Part shown: positions 7,819-10,887 of the stretch, one piece after another | Position numbering within the stretch: the stretch's first letter is position 1 | Layout of the letters: each line of letters opens with the position of its first letter | DNA from: an uncultured Bacilli bacterium | GTDB taxonomy: Bacteria; Bacillota_I; Bacilli_A; RF39; UBA660 | Direction: 5' to 3' | Length of the DNA: 10,887 nucleotides | Assembly (NCBI GenBank): GCA_947584105.1 | Contig: CANPWK010000026.1 | Location: 1-10,887, forward strand | Made by a program: the position numbers and the translations under genes | Notes under the pieces: generated by a model | What the model was told of the DNA's origin: nothing | The model's database searches: none | Seen by the model: the letters and a program-made list of their open reading frames with translations, nothing else

Positions 7819-7842
7819 TCTTTATAATCTTAGTTATAAAGA
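7819..7842. promoter_or_regulatory. Inverted repeat between divergent genes, candidate operator
   Basis: Arms TCTTTATAA (7819-7827) and TTATAAAGA (7834-7842) are perfect 9-bp inverted repeats with a 6-base spacer. They lie between the promoter of the surface operon and the regulator gene. A binding site for a dimeric repressor such as the adjacent XRE protein is the simplest reading. On the minus strand the repeat is followed by CTTTTTT (7818-7812), so an antisense-blocking terminator is an alternative. A TATAAT also overlaps the left arm (7823-7828). Confidence 0.45.
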
Positions 7843-7861
7843 AAAAAGTTTAAAAAATCCA

Positions 7862-7867
7862 TATAAT
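7862..7867 (+). promoter_or_regulatory. Possible -10 box of the regulator gene
   Basis: A perfect TATAAT lies 40 bases before the Shine-Dalgarno site of the regulator. No convincing -35 box is found at 16-18 bases upstream, where the sequence is A-rich. The assignment is therefore weak; the TATAAT at 7823-7828 inside the inverted repeat is the other candidate. Confidence 0.25.
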
Positions 7868-7906
7868 ATATAAAAATTGTAAATTATTTTCTATCTATTT
7901 AAAGAT

Positions 7907-7912
7907 GGGAGG
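7907..7912 (+). promoter_or_regulatory. Ribosome binding site of the regulator, pointing to an ATT start
   Basis: GGGAGG is the only strong Shine-Dalgarno match near the regulator. Downstream in the regulator frame only ATT codons occur at a usable distance: 7919 with 6 bases of spacing, 7922 with 9, and 7916 with 3. An ATG at 7905 belongs to another frame and reaches TAG after eight codons. Confidence 0.6.
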
Positions 7913-7918
7913 CGAATT

Positions 7919-8221
7919 ATTATTAATCTAGAAAGTAAAGATATTTTAGCAAACAATCTTAAATACTATAGATATTTGTCAAAATTATCTCAAGAAAAAT
8001 TCGCCGAGATTTTAGACACTAGTCTTATATATATAAATCAACTAGAAAAAGGTAAAAGAAATACATCCTTAGAAATGTTAGATCGAATATCAACGAGTAT
8101 TTCTAAACTATTAAATATAAAAGTTACCAGTGCTGATCTTATTTCATATGATGAAAAAAAGATTATTACATCTAGAAGAATTGATGATATAAAAAATAAA
8201 CAATTAGATATTTATCAATAA
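7919..8221 (+). CDS. XRE-family helix-turn-helix regulator with apparent ATT start
   Basis: This roughly 100-residue DNA-binding protein has one Cro/C1-type (XRE) helix-turn-helix domain. With the start at 7919 the domain covers about residues 12-66. Helix 1 is LANNLKYYRYL, then SQEKFAEIL and TSLIYINQLEKGKRNTSLE carry the turn and recognition helix, followed by LDRISTSI. The usual start codons are missing. The first in-frame one is TTG at 7976, which would remove helix 1 and has no ribosome site, while GGGAGG stands six bases before ATT 7919. The short C-terminal tail has no extra domain. The gene is transcribed away from the surface operon and may control it or itself through the nearby inverted repeat (inference). 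A sequence error or a lost start would explain the odd beginning equally well. Confidence 0.75.
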   Translation: MINLESKDILANNLKYYRYLSKLSQEKFAEILDTSLIYINQLEKGKRNTSLEMLDRISTSISKLLNIKVTSADLISYDEKKIITSRRIDDIKNKQLDIYQ

Positions 8222-8260
8222 AAGATAACCAAAATTATAAAATTGGTTATCTTTTTGTTA
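8221..8260 (+). terminator. Terminator of the regulator gene, shared with the serS unit
   Basis: A perfect 12-bp stem AAAGATAACCAA/TTGGTTATCTTT (8221-8232 and 8243-8254) with a 10-base loop starts at the last base of the regulator stop codon and runs into TTTTTGTT. On the minus strand the same hairpin is followed by TTTTATTG, so it probably also ends the converging serS transcript, less efficiently. Confidence 0.85.
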
Positions 8261-8330
8261 TTAATTAGTTTGCAATTAATTATTTATTTTTCTTCTGAAT
8301 AAATTAATTTCAATTCAGTATTATAGTAAT

Positions 8331-8471
8331 TTATTTTATTATCTTCTTAATTGCTATATAATTTGAATAAATATTTATATTACTATCATTATCAACTGTT
8401 ATTCCTTTTTCAGTTATAAGATTATAAATATTAAATTTAACAATTTCTTTTTCATTTTTTAAATCATTCAC
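8331..8471 (-). CDS. Possible 46-aa protein overlapping the end of serS
   Basis: A 46-codon frame begins with GTG whose last two bases are shared with the serS TGA stop (GTGA overlap) and ends at TAA. The product begins MNDLKNEKEIVKFNIYNLI and is a mixed, soluble-looking chain with a basic end (IKKIIK). I recognise no family. The overlap architecture and the absence of stops in very AT-rich DNA favour coding. The absence of a good Shine-Dalgarno site (only purine-rich GAAAAG) and the short length argue against. This stretch between serS and the shared terminator otherwise holds nothing I can name. Confidence 0.35.
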   Translation of the reverse strand: MNDLKNEKEIVKFNIYNLITEKGITVDNDSNINIYSNYIAIKKIIK

Positions 8472-9751
8472 TTCTTTTCGATTTTTTCTTTTCCTCCCAT
8501 ATATGGCCTTAGAACTTTCGGGATTTTTATTGAACCATCTTCCTCGTAATTATTTTCTAATAGTGCTATTAATCCTCTTGGGGAAGCTACTACAGTATTA
8601 TTTAAAGTGGCTACCAAATGTGTTCCATCATCTCCTTTAGCACGTATTTGTAAACGTCTAGCTTGAGCATCTCCTAAAGTAGAACAAGATCCCACCTCAA
8701 AATATTTTTGCTGTCTTGGGCTCCAAGCTTCAACATCACAAGATTTAACTTTTAAATCTGCTAAATCTCCACTGCAACACTCAAGAGTTCTTACAGGAAC
8801 ATCAAGGCTTCTAAAGAACTCTACGGTATAACTCCACATTTTATTGTACCAATCCATAGCATCTTCTAATTTACATATCACAATCATTTCCTGCTTTTCA
8901 AATTGATGTACTCTATATAATCCTCTTTCTTCAATACCATGAGCTCCAACTTCTTTTCTAAAGCAAGGAGAATATGAAGTAAGTGCAATTGGCAATTGTT
9001 CTTCTTTTATAATTTGATTTTTAAATCTTCCTATCATTGAATGCTCACTAGTTCCGATTAAATATAAATCTTCTCCTTCTATTTTGTACATCATAGCATC
9101 CATTTCTTCAAAAGACATAACTCCATTTACAATATCGCTATGAATCATAAATGGTGGAAGACAATAAGTAAAACCTTTATTAATCATAAAATCTCTCGCA
9201 TAACTTAACATAGCTGAATGAAGTCTAGCTATATCACCAGTTAAATAATAAAAGCCATTACCACTAACCCTACCAGCACTATCTTTATCAAGGCCAGATA
9301 ATTTTTCACAAATATCAGCATGATATGGTATTTCAAATTTTGGAACTATGGGTTCACCAAATCTTTCAATTTCTACATTTTTAGAATCATCTTCTCCAAT
9401 AGGGACGCTCTCATCAATAATATTAGGAATAATCAACATGATTTCTTTCAACTTATTACTTAATTTAACATTTTCATCATCCAATGCAAGTAATTGATTA
9501 TTTATTTTCTTTACATCTTCTTTTTTCTGATTAGCTTGTTCTATTTGTTTATTTCCCATAAGAGTTCCAATTTCTTTACTAATATCATTTCTATTTTTTC
9601 TAAGATTATCACCTAATTGCTGATTTTCTCTTAATTTTAAATCTAATTCGTATGCTTCATCAACAAGAGGTAACTTTTTATCTTGAAACTTCTTTTTTAT
9701 ATTTTCTTTTACTAAATCTTTATTTTCCCTAATTAATTTTATATCTATCAT
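8468..9751 (-). CDS. serS: Seryl-tRNA synthetase
   Basis: This enzyme charges tRNA-Ser (and tRNA-Sec where present) with serine through a seryl-adenylate, in the cytoplasm as a homodimer. At 427 residues it has the normal bacterial length. Residues 1-110 form the long helical coiled-coil arm that holds the tRNA variable arm. The class II core follows, with LIGTSEHSMIG (231-241), motif 2 around SPCFRKEVGAHGIEERGLYR (261-280) then VHQFEKQE, and motif 3 near GLIALLENN (393-401) with R392. The end IPKVLRPYMGG is typical of the family. The segment ATLNNTVVASPRGLI replaces the common TLNGSGLAVGRTL type, so this belongs to a divergent subgroup. The start is fixed by AAAGGAGG at 9757-9764. Expression is controlled by an upstream serine T-box and a strong promoter. 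Confidence 0.97.
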   Translation of the reverse strand: MIDIKLIRENKDLVKENIKKKFQDKKLPLVDEAYELDLKLRENQQLGDNLRKNRNDISKEIGTLMGNKQIEQANQKKEDVKKINNQLLALDDENVKLSNKLKEIMLIIPNIIDESVPIGEDDSKNVEIERFGEPIVPKFEIPYHADICEKLSGLDKDSAGRVSGNGFYYLTGDIARLHSAMLSYARDFMINKGFTYCLPPFMIHSDIVNGVMSFEEMDAMMYKIEGEDLYLIGTSEHSMIGRFKNQIIKEEQLPIALTSYSPCFRKEVGAHGIEERGLYRVHQFEKQEMIVICKLEDAMDWYNKMWSYTVEFFRSLDVPVRTLECCSGDLADLKVKSCDVEAWSPRQQKYFEVGSCSTLGDAQARRLQIRAKGDDGTHLVATLNNTVVASPRGLIALLENNYEEDGSIKIPKVLRPYMGGKEKIEKK

Positions 9752-9789
9752 ATTTGCCTCCTTTTAATCAATGAAAAAGATAAATATAC

Positions 9790-9851
9790 AAAAAATCATA
9801 TTACTAAAGGAACGAATTAATCGTGGTACCATCCTTTTTTGTAATATGATT
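9790..9851 (-). terminator. Leader terminator enclosing the T-box antiterminator
   Basis: On the minus strand AATCATATTAC (9841-9851) pairs perfectly with GTAATATGATT (9794-9804), 11 bp, and the stem runs directly into six T (9790-9795). Its loop contains the whole T-box and antiterminator. This differs from the usual design, in which the terminator shares the 3' arm of the antiterminator. Confidence 0.65.
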
Positions 9852-9986
9852 ACCTCTTAAACTTTAACGCGTTTAACGTAAATGTTTTCATTTCTCTCCA
9901 GAGTAGATTCATAAAACAATCTCACTAGCTCTCACCAACCACTAGCTCTCTTAATCAATCATTTTTATTACTATTCTCTTTCACTG
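9790..9986 (-). promoter_or_regulatory. Serine-specific T-box leader of serS
   Basis: T-box leaders sense uncharged tRNA and raise expression of the matching synthetase. Stem I starts near 9986. AGAG (9976-9979) pairs with CUCU (9900-9903 region), and AUAAAA pairs with UUUUAU. They enclose a specifier loop with the AGUA and GAA strands and the codon UCU (9905-9907, serine) followed by A. The apical part contains the typical GAGAGCUAGUGGUUGGUGAG. The conserved T-box AGGATGGTACCACG is at 9822-9835. The antiterminator folds as AAAGGA (9832-9837) with UCCUUU (9806-9811) and ACGA with UCGU (9821-9824, 9812-9815), leaving the canonical 7-base UGGUACC bulge for the tRNA end. A small hairpin, AAATG-AAAA-CATTT, lies between stem I and the T-box. 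Confidence 0.93.
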
Positions 9987-9998
9987 ATTTATAAATTA

Positions 9999-10027
9999 AT
10001 TTTAACATTTAATAATTATTAAGTCAA
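9999..10027 (-). promoter_or_regulatory. Promoter of serS
   Basis: TTGACT (10022-10027), a 17-base spacer and TAAAAT (9999-10004) with TG one base upstream form an extended -10 promoter. RNA would start near 9992, just before stem I of the T-box. It lies about 30 bases after the stop of the preceding gene. The boxes resemble those of the surface operon promoter. Confidence 0.8.
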
Positions 10028-10055
10028 TAGATATTGTATTCAATTATGAATATTT

Positions 10056-10887
10056 CTAGTTTTTATATTTATTTTTTCTTTTTATTACTAAACTTACTGT
10101 TACTGTAGCTACAACAATTAGAATAATTCCAATTACTACTATAAATATAGGATTTTTAAGTAAAGTGTCTGGAATACTTACTTTATTAGAAGAATTATTT
10201 TCTTGCGATGCAACTTTTTTATTTACAGTAATTACTGGGCAGACTGAACCATAATAATAAACATCACTTTTACCAGCATAAAAACTATATATATGATATT
10301 CATAGTTATTTGTCCCATCAACTGGTGTCATAGTCCAGCAATCCATTAAATTAAATGGTAAACCTTCTGCTTGATGTAATCCAGATATAGTAGAATCTGA
10401 TATAGTGCTAGCATACCCTAAATTATCTGTTAAATCTTTAACACTTATTATTCTAACATCATATCCTGTTTCATCTTTTGCTAAATCACTAGTATTAACA
10501 TGTTCATCGGCCCACATATTTACTATTTTTTTGATATCTGAACTTTCATAATCATTTTTACATTTTTTATCATCATAACTAATATCAGATGAAATATTAC
10601 CATGGCAGCCATCTTCTCTATAATAATATGGAATATATCTATATGTATCTATTGAATCATTTTCTTCATCATGTATATCATATTGAGTTCCTAAACTAGT
10701 ATACTTTGTATCATACTTTGCTACTTCTATTTTTGTTAGTGGCATTCTTTTTACCATAGTTACCGTTTTATTATTTTTGGTACTATTCTTTATAACATAA
10801 TACTCTACATCATTATACTCTACTATATCTCCTATTTTAAATTCACTATCATTTATACTTTTTACCGGAGATTTTAGTTTTTCTATA
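10056..10887 (-). CDS. Surface protein with DUF6273-like domain and C-terminal membrane anchor (5' end missing)
   Basis: The frame is open to the right edge, so the real start lies outside. The ATG at 10757 is internal, since 43 in-frame codons precede it without a stop. The visible 276 residues begin with a strand pair GDIVEYNDVEYYVI typical of DUF6273-like domains. They continue with an aromatic, cysteine-containing middle (CHGNIS, YESSDIKKIVNMWADE, GYDVRIISVKDL, DCWTMTP) and end the fold with the strand YYYGSVCPVITVNKK. A short polar linker leads to a hydrophobic helix (NPIFIVVIGIILIVV onwards) and a basic KRKNKYKN tail. This is the layout of an exported protein held by a C-terminal anchor. 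A signal peptide would be expected beyond the edge. The function of this domain is not established. The domain assignment is from pattern memory and moderately sure. No clear terminator follows the gene. Confidence 0.8.
   Translation of the reverse strand, partial: IEKLKSPVKSINDSEFKIGDIVEYNDVEYYVIKNSTKNNKTVTMVKRMPLTKIEVAKYDTKYTSLGTQYDIHDEENDSIDTYRYIPYYYREDGCHGNISSDISYDDKKCKNDYESSDIKKIVNMWADEHVNTSDLAKDETGYDVRIISVKDLTDNLGYASTISDSTISGLHQAEGLPFNLMDCWTMTPVDGTNNYEYHIYSFYAGKSDVYYYGSVCPVITVNKKVASQENNSSNKVSIPDTLLKNPIFIVVIGIILIVVATVTVSLVIKRKNKYKN

Noticed and set aside
7976..8221. Regulator starting at TTG 7976 (81 aa)
   Set aside because: This start removes the first helix of the helix-turn-helix domain and lacks a ribosome binding site; the strong GGGAGG lies 64 bases upstream.
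10037..10052. Small hairpin TATTCA/TGAATA after the DUF6273-like gene as a terminator
   Set aside because: The stem has only 6 bp of mostly AT pairs and no U-run follows; it overlaps sequence just upstream of the serS promoter.
10056..10757. Complete 233-aa gene starting at ATG 10757
   Set aside because: The frame continues upstream without a stop to the window edge and the upstream codons encode the first strands of the domain (GDIVEYNDVEYYVI), so the ATG is internal.
1..10887. UGA read as tryptophan (Mycoplasma-type code)
   Set aside because: Tryptophans are encoded by TGG and three genes end at TGA with good downstream context.
1..10887. CRISPR arrays, insertion sequences, tRNA or rRNA genes
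   Set aside because: No regularly spaced direct repeats, transposase motifs, terminal inverted repeats or tRNA/rRNA signatures were seen on either strand.

Overview
The window is very AT-rich DNA with bacterial gene organisation. It has tightly packed genes, Shine-Dalgarno sites of the AAGGAG type, TTGACA/TATAAT-like promoters and a T-box leader in front of seryl-tRNA synthetase. TGA serves as a stop (the coiled-coil gene, the thioredoxin-like gene and serS all end in TGA) and tryptophan is TGG, so this is not a Mycoplasma or Spiroplasma with recoded UGA. The T-box, InlB-type B-repeats, Big_2 domains and the low GC point to a low-GC Firmicute/Bacillota, most plausibly an uncultured host-associated member of the Bacilli or a neighbouring lineage. 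The lineage is inference; the other statements are read from the sequence.

Layout: all genes lie on the minus strand except one small regulator. From the right edge, in transcription order, these are: (1) the 3' part of a membrane-anchored surface protein that looks like a DUF6273 family member (10056 to beyond the right edge); (2) a strong promoter and a serine-specific T-box leader, then serS (8468-9751), followed by a possible 46-codon gene whose GTG overlaps the serS stop; (3) a plus-strand XRE-family helix-turn-helix regulator (about 7919-8221), which converges on serS at a shared hairpin terminator and has no ATG, GTG or full-length TTG start; (4) a divergent three-gene surface operon with its own extended -10 promoter. 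That operon encodes a type-II anchored B-repeat/Big_2 protein (475 aa), a secreted 1340-aa multidomain protein, and a membrane-anchored thioredoxin-like protein, and it ends at a clear terminator. (5) Last comes a transcription unit with a 351-aa coiled-coil protein of unknown function whose stop overlaps the ATG of pgi (glucose-6-phosphate isomerase), cut by the left edge.

How the parts may work together: the three-gene operon reads as a cell-surface module. The 475-aa protein displays B-repeat and Ig-like domains from the membrane. The giant protein is exported, with three divergent tandem copies of a domain I do not recognise, one clear B-repeat and a beta-helix-like section. The third gene puts a CxxC thioredoxin-like domain on the outer face of the membrane. 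The mature giant has only two cysteines, so a disulfide role for the third gene is an attractive but untested link. The divergent XRE regulator and a 9-bp inverted repeat between it and the operon are candidates for local control.

Most worth checking: the three-gene surface module with its unrecognised triplicated domain; the non-standard (ATT) start of the regulator; and the serS T-box, which lacks the usual terminator competing with its antiterminator but shares a hexamer with the serS Shine-Dalgarno site.
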